Source: Glycine soja
Lineage: Eukaryota > Streptophyta > Magnoliopsida > Fabales > Fabaceae
Direction: 5' to 3'
Assembly: GCF_004193775.1 (NCBI RefSeq)
Contig: NC_041010.1
Location: forward strand, 42,459,562 to 42,523,561
DNA length: 64,000 nt
Shown: piece after piece, positions 1-11,072 of the stretch
Layout of the letters: each line of letters starts with the position of its first letter
Position numbering within the stretch: position 1 is the stretch's first letter
Translations under genes and position numbers: made by a program
Notes under the pieces: generated by a model
What the model was told of the DNA's origin: nothing
The model's input: the letters and a program-made list of their open reading frames with translations, nothing else
Databases searched by the model: none

Positions 1-1025
1 TATGCAATTGTCTTGGTCTTTCCTTTGTTGTGCATTTGTACCTCTTAACCAATCACCTTGTTTGGAGTCTTCAAAATTTCCTTTCCCTTCCTTATCCGGT
101 CATCACAAAAATTTATTAAAATCAATGGAAGAAGGTCACAGGGGATATAAATAAAGGATTTGGCTTCATACTTTTTGTTGATAATTTTTATCAACAGAGT
201 AAAGAAAAGCACAAGTTGCTTAAAAGCAAAGCACAAGTTGCTGCTAGCTATGATTAAACGGGCGTATTTTGCAGAGTTGCGGTAGTTGAATTCTCAACTA
301 GTTAATTAACACAAACTGTGAGGATCTTAAAGGATCTATGGAGAAGTTTTAAGCTGCTAGAATTTTCTCATCAAATCAAAAGCATCCAAGAATGAATCAC
401 TAGTTCCCCACATGATGAGCATCTGCCAGCCTTGAGTTCGAACTTCAAATAAAACCTGGGAGTTTTTCCCAATCATAGTTAGATTCTTTATTGAATGACC
501 AATTGACCACAATTCAGTTCACCTATTAGCAATGGATCCACCACCTCAAGCAGAAGCTTAAGAGTATTTTCTATGTTCTTCTCACAACTGACGGGAAAAG
601 AATATTAAGACTTGAGTTAGAGACGTGTATCTAAACACACAATCATATCTTGTGAACTCGGGTAAATCAATGATGCAATTCCTTCCCGAATATAGTTTTT
701 GTATTAAAATATTGAATGTCTATATAGTTTTTACTGCACGCGAAGTTGGTTTTGCTGGTGTTTAGAAAAAAGCTAATTGTAGGCTAGCGATGCTTATTTT
801 TGTAGTTTAGTCTCAAGTGTTGTTTTCTCTACTCAATCATGGGCTAATTAGCTTAAACTATTGTTTGTGGGCTATGAAAACGAGGACTTGGAGCTTAGAG
901 TTTCTGAGAAGTGGTGGAAAAATGGTAGCAATCCACCTACTAGTATTTTACTAAACAACCCATGAATGACTCAGAAATAAGATCAATCATTCTGAAAATA
1001 TTTTTTGGTCAAGCCAAGAGTTAAA
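1..1025. other. Intergenic AT-rich DNA, no gene seen
   Basis: There are only short, unconserved reading frames. The last part may belong to the Copia remnant that follows, but I could not recognise a domain in it. Confidence 0.5.
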
Positions 1026-1400
1026 TGTTGGGCCTTCAATAAGCTTGGTCATATGAAAAAGGTTTGCAAAAATAAACCAGTGAGGACAACAAGTTCAAGT
1101 TGTTGAGCATACCAACAAGATGAGAAACAGCAATTTGTCACTACTATTATTCACCTAGTAGTAGCAAAGAAACATGACTAATAAATAGTGGGTGCACAAA
1201 TTGCATGACCTAGAATGGAGAACGTGTTGATGTCAAAGACAAGGAAGTGTTTCTTGTTAAAACTTTCTCAAGTATTAACTATATTTCAAATGTTTTATCT
1301 GTCCAATATAAATCAAAAACTCCTAAGTGTGGTACAAATGGTAGAAAGGATTTATTCATTGTGTTTTAAGGATATGAAATGCAACCATATTTGACCGTTC
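1026..1400 (+). mobile_element. Degenerate Ty1/Copia gag-protease remnant
   Basis: Reading from 1026 gives a broken zinc knuckle, CWAFNKLGHMKKVC. It matches the Copia gag CCHC pattern except that the second Cys is Phe. About 40 codons on, at 1174-1212, LINSGCTNCMT matches the Copia protease region W-L-I-D-S-G-C-T-N-H-M-T, with the Trp changed to a stop and the His to Cys. Further weak similarity (NGERVDVKDKEVFLV) follows. Stops and frame breaks rule out function. I saw no LTR boundary. The family assignment is established knowledge of Copia polyproteins; the extent is approximate. Confidence 0.7.
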
Positions 1401-2018
1401 CAAATGTAAGCTTATGTCTATTAAAATAAAATAAAAGTTATCCAGTAGAATGGGAAAAAAAAGGTCATGCATGTTTTTCTAAAGCCAAGTTGTGGATTTG
1501 AAAAACATGTCTCTTAACGTGTGATTCAAATGAACTCACAATAGAAGTTGCTAGAATTAATGTTAAACCATTTTCATGCGTCATGGAAGCTACAGTAATC
1601 ATCGCCAAGGCTTTGGCCAATGGAGGAGTTAAACCTCTTGACTGGCGGGACTTTTTGTTGAGATTATCAGATTCTCTTGTCAATTCAACAATGAGTTTCA
1701 TAAAGGAGAACAATGCTAATAATGTTGTTGCAACTCACATGGGTAAGGTCCTTCAATATGAAAAATAGATTGAGGAGGATGCAAGAATTAGTGTTTCATA
1801 TGATATATTTTTTTATTGGTAAGAATTGAATCCGATATCAAAAGATTTATAGTATCCACATATTTTCTTTAACCAATTAAGTTAGAATGATAGTTGAGAT
1901 CGCGTTTAGAGTATAAAAGAAAAAACTCAAAGAAGTGTTATAAATTGAGATTTTTATATTAAAATATTGAATGTCTATAGTTTTTGTTGCCTTTAAAATT
2001 ATAAGCTAATTAATTATA

Positions 2019-2491
2019 GGTTTAATTATCCATTTAGTTCCTATAGTTTCCAAACTTATCCATTTTAGTCTGCGTAGTTAATAAGTGACTTTTTTAGTCC
2101 TGTAGTTTACCTTTTAATTCCTAATAGGTCCCTACCGTTAAAATTGCCCGGACCTTTTCGTTGCTCTTCTCGCAGCGCATCGATGACAGGTGTGTTTGCT
2201 CTTCTCGCACCGCACCAACGACCGGTGTGTTACAGGATTTTCTAATTGAAAATGCAGAGGGAGGTCGATGCGGTGCGAGAAGAGCAAACACACCTGTCAT
2301 CGGTGCGATGCGAGAAGAGCAATGAAAAGGTCCTGACAAACATTATTTGACGGTGTGTTAAACAATTTTAATGGTAAAGACTGACTAGGAATTAAAAGAT
2401 AAACTATAGAGACTAAAAAAGTCACTTATTAACTATATGAACTAAAATAGATAAGTTTAAAAACTATAGAAACTAAATGAGTAATTAAACC
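2019..2491. mobile_element. Mutator-type MITE with 9-bp target-site duplication
   Basis: The 473-bp element starts GGTTTAATTA and ends with the reverse complement TAATTAAACC. Its terminal inverted repeats are about 128 bp (2019-2146 and 2363-2491) and align along their length. The flanks are identical 9-mers, TTAATTATA at 2010-2018 and 2492-2500. A 9-bp duplication with long terminal repeats is the hallmark of Mutator-like elements. The interior carries a second, GC-richer inverted repeat (core GCTCTTCTCGCA and its complement), so the whole element could fold into one long hairpin. It has no coding capacity and is a non-autonomous derivative. Confidence 0.88.
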
Positions 2492-2500
2492 TTAATTATA

Positions 2501-3076
2501 CTTACTTTTACCATTTAACCTAAAACCAAAAGGAGGAAGAATAACTTTGGAATCCGCATAAGTAGTGTTTTTCCAATATGAAGAGAAAGCTACAATAATA
2601 AGAGTAAAATTTAAAATTACTATTATATCTTTCATAAATATATCATATATAAACAAAATTATTATATTTCATTTTTATTAAGGTCGTTTATGTCTTTTGC
2701 ATAAATACAATTCTTTTTTTCTCTCTCTCTCCTATCAAGCAAGCAAATAATTTTCTTATTTTCTATACTTAAAAAATAAGTAATTTTTATTTTATTACTT
2801 AAATTTTATTTATGACATTTTTGTATCTTCCATCTAAGTATATGACATTTTTGTATCTTTCATTTTAATACTGAAAATTTTATTTTATAAAATAATAATG
2901 TGATATTAATCTGATAGATAAAATGTACATCATCAATCTTTAATTATTAACATATTAGTAAATTTGTCAGATCATTTTTTTATTAACTCTCACCTTCCTC
3001 CGCTCCTCTCCTTACTTCTCCCTCACCCTCTCCTTCCACATTTACCCCCTTTTTTTCTCTCTCCTCTTCTTCCTCC
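2501..3076. other. AT-rich intergenic DNA
   Basis: Contains a CT-rich stretch around 2715-2735 and another around 2996-3076 leading into the pseudogene. I see no gene. Confidence 0.5.
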
Positions 3077-3398
3077 GGTCCTCCAGGGACAACAACCTAA
3101 CCTTCTATGCTTCCTCGCACTCGTCCGGCCACAAGAACCTCACTTTCTATGTCGGCCGCGGCTACCAAGTCGGCGCCGCCTTCTGCCGCAACCCCTCTGG
3201 TGGCGCCTTCGGAAACCGCCTCGGCGTCATGGTCTGCTCTATGCTGACATCGAGAGCGGGATCGCGGTGTTGAGGGACATCGACGACGTGTGGAACAACG
3301 TCACGGCAGGACTCAGCATTAGAGTGTTGTATCTAGCGGCGATTGTGAGCCCGCGACAGTGCCCGGCGGCGTTGGGAACTATTGCCGGGAGAAGTTGA
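3077..3398 (+). pseudogene. TIM23-like (Tim17/22/23 family) pseudogene
   Basis: A GC-rich island in AT-rich DNA encodes pieces of a mitochondrial TIM23-type inner-membrane import channel. In one frame NLTFYVGRGYQVGAAF is followed by GGAFGNRLGVM. After a one-base loss near 3230, the adjacent frame continues LLYADIESGIAVLRD and DDVWNNVTAGL. These match the conserved TIM23 order: NLTFYTG helix start, GNR-G-(I/V)-GL-YAG-IESGI, then DDVW-VAGL. The variable loop between helices 1 and 2 is much shorter than in intact TIM23, and the N-terminal part is missing or unrecognisable. The tail is open to a stop at 3396-3398. With the frameshift and loop deletion it is most likely dead. Plant TIM23 genes can be intronless, so lack of introns does not prove retroposition. 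An alternative is a gene fragment captured by a transposon. Confidence 0.62.
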
Positions 3399-4305
3399 AG
3401 GAGAAGAGAAGGGCAAAGTGAGAAAGAGAGAAAAAATAATGAAAAAAGAAAAATAAAAATAATAAAAATTCTCAACCCTTCGATTTTTATAATATCACAT
3501 CTAACGGTTGTAAAAAATTTTAAAAATAATGTGAAAAATTTGATGACGGGTTAGAAAAAAATTATTATATATTTATAATTATAACTCATTTTTAGATAAT
3601 GTGTGTTTAAGTTTTGAATTACAAAAAATAATTAATAATTCTATTACTTAGTTATACATCGGAGGTTAGTTAATTACTAAAACCACCTAATAATTATTAT
3701 TATTTTTTGGAGGTTTTGTGCTGCTTCCCGGTGTTGTCTCGCTTTAGATGGGAACTTATATTATTCATCGTCAGACTTCATTTGAATTGCTTTAGCACTA
3801 TACATCCCAACTTTTTGTTGTGTGCCCCTGTATACTATATAAGAATATAATTTTATACTATCATCATCATGGTGATATTATAATAAGATTATTAATTTTT
3901 ATAATAATATTTTAAAAGATATATACAAAGTAATTTTAATTAATTGAAAATATAAATATATTTATTACATAAGTATATTAATTAAAATTAAATTCTTGAT
4001 TTCACACCTTTATATTTTTACACTGCCCACGCACAGTCCACAATTATGGCATAAAATAATGACTCGCAAATATGAAATGTGAGGGTAATTTAAAAATAAT
4101 CTTGTGGGAGAGAAACATAATTCTTCTATCAAATAGAAACGAAGAATTTGTATTTTATCTGTTAAAAGAAAATAAAATTAAAATTTTTAAATTTCTTTTA
4201 TCCATAAAAATTAAAAAATCTATAATAATATACTATGCACATGATCTTAATCAATCAATTGAATTATATTTTCTTTATAAACTAGATTTTCCTTCTACAA
4301 CAACT
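3399..4305. other. Intergenic AT-rich DNA, no gene seen
   Basis: Very AT-rich. The 102-codon open frame ending at 4380 is lysine/isoleucine-rich and unconserved by eye, and it runs into the tandem repeat that follows, so I do not call it a gene. Confidence 0.5.
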
Positions 4306-4683
4306 AGAGATGATGATTATTACATTCTGAATTTATTGAGTCAGTCACTGAGAACTAGAAAAGGGAAATTGAACAAATAAACATTTATCTTCTCCTTGTA
4401 TGAGAACAAGAGAAAAGAATTACGAGCGTATCTCCAGTCATTGCAAATTGAACGGGAAGCGACGCACACACGAACCTGAAAGACAGTTTTGTTCAGAGAT
4501 GATGATTATTACATTCTGAATTTATTGAGTCAGTCACTGAGAACTAGAAAAGGGAAATTAAACAAATAAACATTTATCTTCTCCTTGCATGAGAACAAGA
4601 GAAAAGAATTACGAGCGTATCTCCAGTCATTGCAAATTGAACGGGAAGTGACGCACACACGAACCTGAAAGACAGTTTTGTTC
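4306..4683. repeat. 189-bp tandem duplication
   Basis: Two head-to-tail copies, 4306-4494 and 4495-4683, are nearly identical, with only about three single-base differences seen by eye. The unit includes AGATGATGATTATTACATTC at its start and GACAGTTTTGTTC at its end. Such low divergence suggests a recent local duplication. I see no coding function. Confidence 0.9.
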
Positions 4684-7368
4684 TTCCAGACCCTTACTCA
4701 CTCTGAATAGATAGTGTATCTTTTTAATAGAGAAGTGGATTTAGTGATACAAAACTGAGAGCACCCCATCCTATTTATAAACGTGTTATCAGAAGGTGAG
4801 ATACGAAGTTATCAGACGTGAAATAAGAAGTTATCAGTACAGATAAATGATGGTTTTTTTTAAGGTGGTTGCAAATATATTTGGAAAGATATGGGATGAA
4901 TGTGGATTGAAAATGAACCAGATTCAAAATAACTAAATGTTCCAAAATAATAAAATAAAAAAGGAAACGTGGGACGTGAATGCAACCTGGGATGTAGTTA
5001 CAAAAAGAAAAAATAGAGTTAGATCAATTCTACATGAAAAGAAAAAGTTTTAGACAGAACCTTATGCTCTTTTCAGAAATTCTGTCACAATAAACTAATG
5101 TTGGAGCATCAGAACTTTCAATGTATCTTTTTTATGTACAGAACTTTAAATATATCGAATAGAGAAGTATAAAAAACGTATTTATCAAACAGACAGGGAT
5201 GTAGTTAATCTAAATTAATGCAACAATAATTTTATATTCATAAATATTCTTTAATTATTTATAATTCTTAAAACCAACAGATACGATCAAAGATAATATA
5301 ATCTTAAACAAACAATACTTTGAATTAATTAAAGCATTCTCGTCGCTTAATCAAGGTACGTAGTGGGGTTAATTTCTCCTTGGATATGGAGTTGCAACAT
5401 TTGAAAGCACTTTACTTCTTGTCGACCTAGTATGAAAGAGATTATTCAAGCCCACAGATTTGGATACCACCTTATTATTAATTAAATAAAATAAAAAGGA
5501 ATTCATACGGTAAACAACTTGTAGCTAGCCTCGTTATTAACTTAAACAAACCCTCAGCTAAAATCATCATTTGTTTTGAGCAACTATGCTTAATTTGCTT
5601 CTCACAAATATGTCCTGATTTTGTTTTCTTTTTGTTGCTGTTCTTTAACAACCACAGTACAAATACATCGGGAGGGAACTCTCTTTTTCATAAAAGAACT
5701 TGCAAGTTGCAAAGCCATTGATGTTGAGAGCCACTAGTATTAGCCACACTTTCTTGTCTGTTTTATTATCATTAGTTCTCTCGAAAACTACTAAAAGAAA
5801 CCAAAAATCTCTAAGGTGGGTATCACCTTTTTCATCTCTTCTTAGTTAGAATAGAAGCGTTGCCAAATGTCAACCTAGCTAACCTTACATTAAAGTCACC
5901 GTACCCCACTTTGTCACATTCACAGTTTAATTTCAAGAATTAATATTAAATTACTGTTGAAATCTGACACCTGCTTGTAACAAATTTTGGGAAACCTAGG
6001 TTTAGCTATTACGAGGTCATTTGGCCTACTCATACTAGTTTCTATCTATTATAATATCTATATAAATTGATATATGAATTCTTGATGTGATTTAAGCTCT
6101 TTTGAATTTCTATAATTTAGTTATATGAAAAATGATGGTACACAAGATGATGACTGAAATTAGCTATAATTAATGTTCATACATTAATATATTTTTTGGT
6201 AAATACTATAATAAGAATTTATCTTTCTTGATAAGATCTCTATAAATTTTAATTTTTAATCAATTATGCAACTACCTCTAATCAATTTGTGCCCTAATGT
6301 ACACTTTCTAAGAATGATTTATACAAGGATTGAACTTTAATCAGTCCTTTCCCCTACAAATTTATTGCGTACGTATAATTGACACTTGTATACTATTAGT
6401 ACTGTTTGATTATATAAGCAAGTTTTGTACGTCTTTACTTATTGATTATTAAGTGTTTCTGAAACTTTTATTTATTTATGTATGAATTTATTTTTTTAGG
6501 AATGGCGTAATTAAGGCCGAAAGCTCCAAAATATAATCCATGTTCTAATATAATAGGTTACATGGTTGTGATGGTGCAGACTGCTAAGCTTCCCGGCATG
6601 GAATTGGGCAAGCAATGAAACTATACAAGGTTAATTTGCTCCACAACGTTGATTTGGGTTAGCCTAGGTTATGTATATCCTTGAAAGCATAAGAAACGGA
6701 GGCTAATATTTTTTATCGTACAAAAGCACATGTGAAAGTAAGCTGTGATGATTCAACTCTATTATATATATATATATATATATATTGTAACATTATTTAT
6801 TATTTCTACTATATATTTTCTTTCTTTTTTTCCCTTATCCTATTCTTTTCTCTTCAAAGGTATATATATTTAATATTTTTAGAGATGATTTGATGTCTTT
6901 GCCAAAATGGAATCTAAATTTGAAAATGTTTAGGCATGAAACACGATTGGGGCCACTGATGTGATTTAGTATTAGAAGTGATTTTGGAATGCAGACACGT
7001 ACAGTGGCTTCTACAATTTGTACTGTCTTATGGCAGTGATGCTTATAAGTTGGGGTTGATATTAACGTTGTTACTGTTTATTAGGAAAAAACTTGATTTT
7101 GATATAGATAATGTCAAAATAAAGTATATAAATAGAAGATAATTTATATCTTATGAGTTAGCTTTTAGATCAAGTTATTTTCAAACTCACATTCTAATTA
7201 AAATTATGTTAGAGTCAATCCTAGATTTATTAATAGGTCACCTATCATATTGTTTATATATCAAGTCCAAAAATATTAAACATAAAATCAGAATATATAA
7301 GTAGAGGATAGTCTTATCTTATTAGTTAGAAAAATAGTTTTAACAACAGAATTTGTGCAAATCTAATT
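4684..7368. other. Intergenic AT-rich DNA with a (TA)n run at 6763-6785
   Basis: No gene recognised on either strand. The only clear structure is the dinucleotide run. The last 250 bases resemble common legume dispersed repeats and lead into the LTR-like segment. Confidence 0.5.
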
Positions 7369-7760
7369 TGTTAGCATATAATCATTATGTGACTCAAATA
7401 GAATTGAAGTAGTTGTTACAAGATTTTTATTTTGTATTATTGGCTTTTGATGGATGAGGCAAATAATAAAACAATCGTTACATTTTGGATTTTAAGAAGA
7501 GGTCTCTTGTCTTGCCTATAAAGAGTTGTGAGGCTCCATTGCTTCTCACACATTTAGAAAAGATAAATGCTAGAAGATCTCTCTCTATCTAAAAGCATTG
7601 ATATACTTTCTATTTTTTACTTGTGAGAATACATATGATATACAGCTTGATAGCAGTTACAAGAGATATATTTTTGTGTGCATTTATGCTTATTCAATAA
7701 TTTATTCATGTTTATATCATAAACTAAGGTTTTAAATTTCTTACATTTGGTATTAGAGCC
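7369..7760 (+). mobile_element. Copia-type LTR plus primer-binding site
   Basis: At 7748-7760, TGGTATTAGAGCC matches the initiator-Met tRNA primer-binding site of plant Copia elements (TGGTATCAGAGCC) with one change. Immediately upstream, a segment can start TGTTAGC at 7369 and ends TTACA at 7745, giving the TG...CA borders expected of an LTR. A TATAAAG at about 7518 could be its promoter. I found no second LTR and no clear gag in the following kilobase, so this is a truncated or decayed copy. The left border is inferred. Confidence 0.5.
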
Positions 7761-10700
7761 TATCTTTTTAGTCTTGTTATTTAGCTTATTTTATTATTAA
7801 ATAATTGGGAATTTTAAGTTTGTTGATTAGTATGATGTGTTCTTCTGTTTTTGGTAAAATCCGTAGTAAGCCAATTCGCTATTGAATATTCATGAATGTT
7901 TTAAGAAATTCACATATTAATTGCAAGGATGCACAATAATAGTGTTTTGTTGATGAGTGATTACAAAGGAGGTTGTGTTTTGTGATTTAAAAATAAAGGA
8001 GACTACTTTTATAAGTTGGGTTGTTTCAATTGAATGGTTGCACCGTGAACTTTTCCTTGATTGCTTCATGGAAGGTATCATGATTAAAAGGATAATTGAG
8101 GAGGGGATGCATACACTTTCTCATCATTAGATAAATTCCAGATTTCAATTTTATTGAATGAAAATATATTTTTGTATGCATTGCCCAGAGGAGAATATGT
8201 TATTTTCATTTTATAATTGTTATTAATTGTTTGTGCTAACTGTTGATTTTCATTACAAGTTAATTGCTATTAAACATTTTAATTGAATGTGTTTAATTTC
8301 AATTGAAATTTAATTTGGATTGACCAAGAAAGAAATATTTTATGGCCGCATATACAAAATTAAATTCTTTTTAACATATATTATTATAAGTTATTATTCA
8401 ATGATGTATATATGATAATGCGTCCACGTAATTTGGTTTGTGAATACAGAACTTGCACTTATCTTTTATTTTGATGATTTCAGTTCTGCTTTAAAGTTTT
8501 ATTTGCAAGCATATTAAAAATATTGAAGGGGTTCAATTTTTACTGTTATACGTGTTACATTATGAAATTGCTCATAATTAAGAATTTTTTAATCGCAATC
8601 ATTATATTGTATAAGTTTTATTGGCATTTACTCTATAGGAAAAATGTGGCTTTTTGGCTAAGAATTAATTTCTAAAATTTTGGATTCACCGCATTCTTTT
8701 CACGGGTATGAAGAACTAGTATTAAAATCAAACGAATCTATTTGTTGAAGAAATAATTTTATTTGTTTAGTGATCCTTATAATTTTAATCAGTTAATTAT
8801 TGATTAGTCACAACATTTTTAATTAATTAAAATTATATATTAAATCATTTAAGATCATATGAGGAATTATACATAATATTGTGATTGATTATACATATAT
8901 ATAATGTTTATCTCACAAGATTTTTTATTGTATTTGTATAATCAATTAGGATAAAATATCAAATTATATTTTTTAATCTATCCATAAGAATTAAGAAAAT
9001 AAACATAATTTAATAATTTTATCATAAAGTTATGTGATTAATCTAATTGAGTAAGACTTTATCCCAATATAATTTACATTAGTAAACATAACATTTATTT
9101 TACATATTATGAAAATTTATATGAATTACACGTTCAGAGTAACCATAACATCCTAGACAATGTTATAAATGAATTATTACTTTTGACCCGATAGGAAAGT
9201 AATAGTTTAACAAGTTATGGACTAAATGTCATGATAGGATATTTCTATACCCATAAGCATGATCTATTTTATTATGATGTTTATCTTTCATATATAAAAT
9301 TTGTAATTCTATACTCTTGTACTTAAAGATTTGAATTTACAAGTTACGAATTATCATAGCATTGATATTATATTATTACGAAAGAGTATATATTTTATTA
9401 CCTTATGCTCACATTTCAAAAGTTAGTTGGAATGAAAATTCTTAATAAGTGAAAGTGAATTTTCTTGACAAGTGAATTTTGAGAAAATAAATGAGAGTAT
9501 GTGATACTCTTAAGAAGCACTTTAAGGGAAAAAATTTATTGAATGCTATGAAATTATTCACCGACATAAATATTTTGGTCTTAAAGTTGTCAATTTCATT
9601 GAAGACCAATAAAAAATTTTAAATTGAGAATTCTTTTTTGGAGGAGAGTAAAGGTAAAAGTCGAGACAAACATATTGATATAAAGTAAATATTAAAGAAA
9701 GGTTAATCTTTATTGAGTATATAGGCACATAATCAATGGTCCAATATAAGCTTGCTAGCTACATGATTTTAGGATCACATGATTCATACAGAACTTAAGG
9801 GCTTGCATGCATTAAAGTTTACATCTTTTTCATTCTATGCCATTATGCACATTATGTTAGTTACTACAACGACCATTTATAACTGACGTTGAATATCTAA
9901 AACACCGTACATAAAAGATCCTTTCCATAGCATTGTGAGCTTAATTTAATTTGTCGATGCTCATGTATACGTCCTATAAGTCGCAACTTTTGAATACTTA
10001 TGTTGAAATACATTTTTGAGAATAATTCCGTAGACCTGGCTCTTGTCTCTTCATATATATAATTAGATCAGTTCAATTCGAAGTGTATATATTTGGTCAT
10101 TTTGATCTTCTCCAAATTGAGTAACATAAACCATAATTATTGGAATGGTTATAGCTAGCACTTCAATCAAAGTGACAATGGAGCTAGAATCGATCATATA
10201 AACACTCCACGGAGGAGATGTCTGTATCAACTATCAACCATTTCCGATAAATTTACTTAATTAGTGGAAGAAGCATTTTCTTTTATAAAACCTACTAATT
10301 AATTGGAATGCATACTCATGAAGAAATCTTTGTAGATTTCCCAATATATAATATAGCAAATCGGAAAGTTAACTGTTAAAGCCAACTATATACTTATAGT
10401 GTTGTCTAATCACGATCAATGCCCTTTAATTTAAAATCATACATGATCATTCTAATGAATGGTTGTAAGAAAAAATTTAGGAGAGCAGTCAAGAAATGCA
10501 CACTAGACTTGCTTAATCTGGAAAATATTCCAATGCATTTCTTTCTATTTATGCAATTTCACCAATATTCAAAGAGACGTCACCATGTGCATCAAACGCT
10601 TAATTATTTTATGTTCATGTTGAAGGCTAATTTACTTGAATATCATGAATGCACGTGGGACCGTAGCAGTCTCGTTAAATAGCCCTAGCTAGCTGCTCTC

Positions 10701-10814
10701 ACTACTCAATCACAGGCATCAGTAGTTATTCAGTAGAGTGGCTACTGGCAAGTGTTAATTCACTTCCTTTAACAAGAGCCTCATTAATATATTTTTTTTC
10801 TTAGCTTCCAATTC
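7761..10814. other. Intergenic AT-rich DNA, no gene seen
   Basis: The first few hundred bases may be decayed retrotransposon interior. The rest has no recognisable coding or repeat structure. The 87-codon open frame at 10419-10682 has no signal or family motif and I do not accept it. The last few hundred bases are the presumed promoter of the CEP gene. Confidence 0.45.
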
Positions 10815-11072
10815 ATGGCAAAGAAAACCATGTTATTGACATGTCTTGTTGTCTTCCTTATTGTGCAACATAACTTTAGTTTATCAGTGCAAGCATCAAG
10901 GATGCTAAACATTCACCCTCCACCAGCTATCCCTAGAGTCTTATTGAAGAGTCCTCTACCTCCTTCCCTTGATTTGTGGTATTCCAGGAACGATGAAATG
11001 GGTGATGATGCCTTTCGTCCAACAAGTCCAGGTCATAGCCCCGGGGTGGGACATCAAACACCACCACCATGA
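10815..11072 (+). CDS. CEP: C-TERMINALLY ENCODED PEPTIDE (CEP) precursor
   Basis: The 85-residue precursor is intronless across the coding region. Residues 1-27 form a signal peptide: basic MAKK, then a hydrophobic LLTCLVVFLIV core, with likely cleavage after VQA. A variable middle of about 38 residues follows, then the CEP domain AFRPTSPGHSPGVGH at residues 66-80 and a short QTPPP tail. The 15-mer matches the family pattern xFRPTxPGxSPGxGH, with prolines at positions 4, 7 and 11 where CEPs are hydroxylated. CEPs are secreted, and in Arabidopsis and Medicago they act through the CEPR1/CRA2 receptor kinases in nitrogen-demand signalling, lateral root growth and nodulation. The ATG at 10815 is the only start giving the signal peptide. 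There is one CEP domain. A (TA)n run follows the stop at 11081-11103. The family is secure; the exact orthologue is not known. Confidence 0.93.
   Translation: MAKKTMLLTCLVVFLIVQHNFSLSVQASRMLNIHPPPAIPRVLLKSPLPPSLDLWYSRNDEMGDDAFRPTSPGHSPGVGHQTPPP

Noticed and set aside
1583..1768. 61-codon frame with a vague RNase H-like SDS motif
   Set aside because: Too short and too weak to assign. It may be transposon debris but nothing confirms it.
4072..4380. 102-codon frame with many Lys/Ile/Leu
   Set aside because: AT-rich composition only, no domain or signal, and its 3' end runs into the 189-bp duplication.
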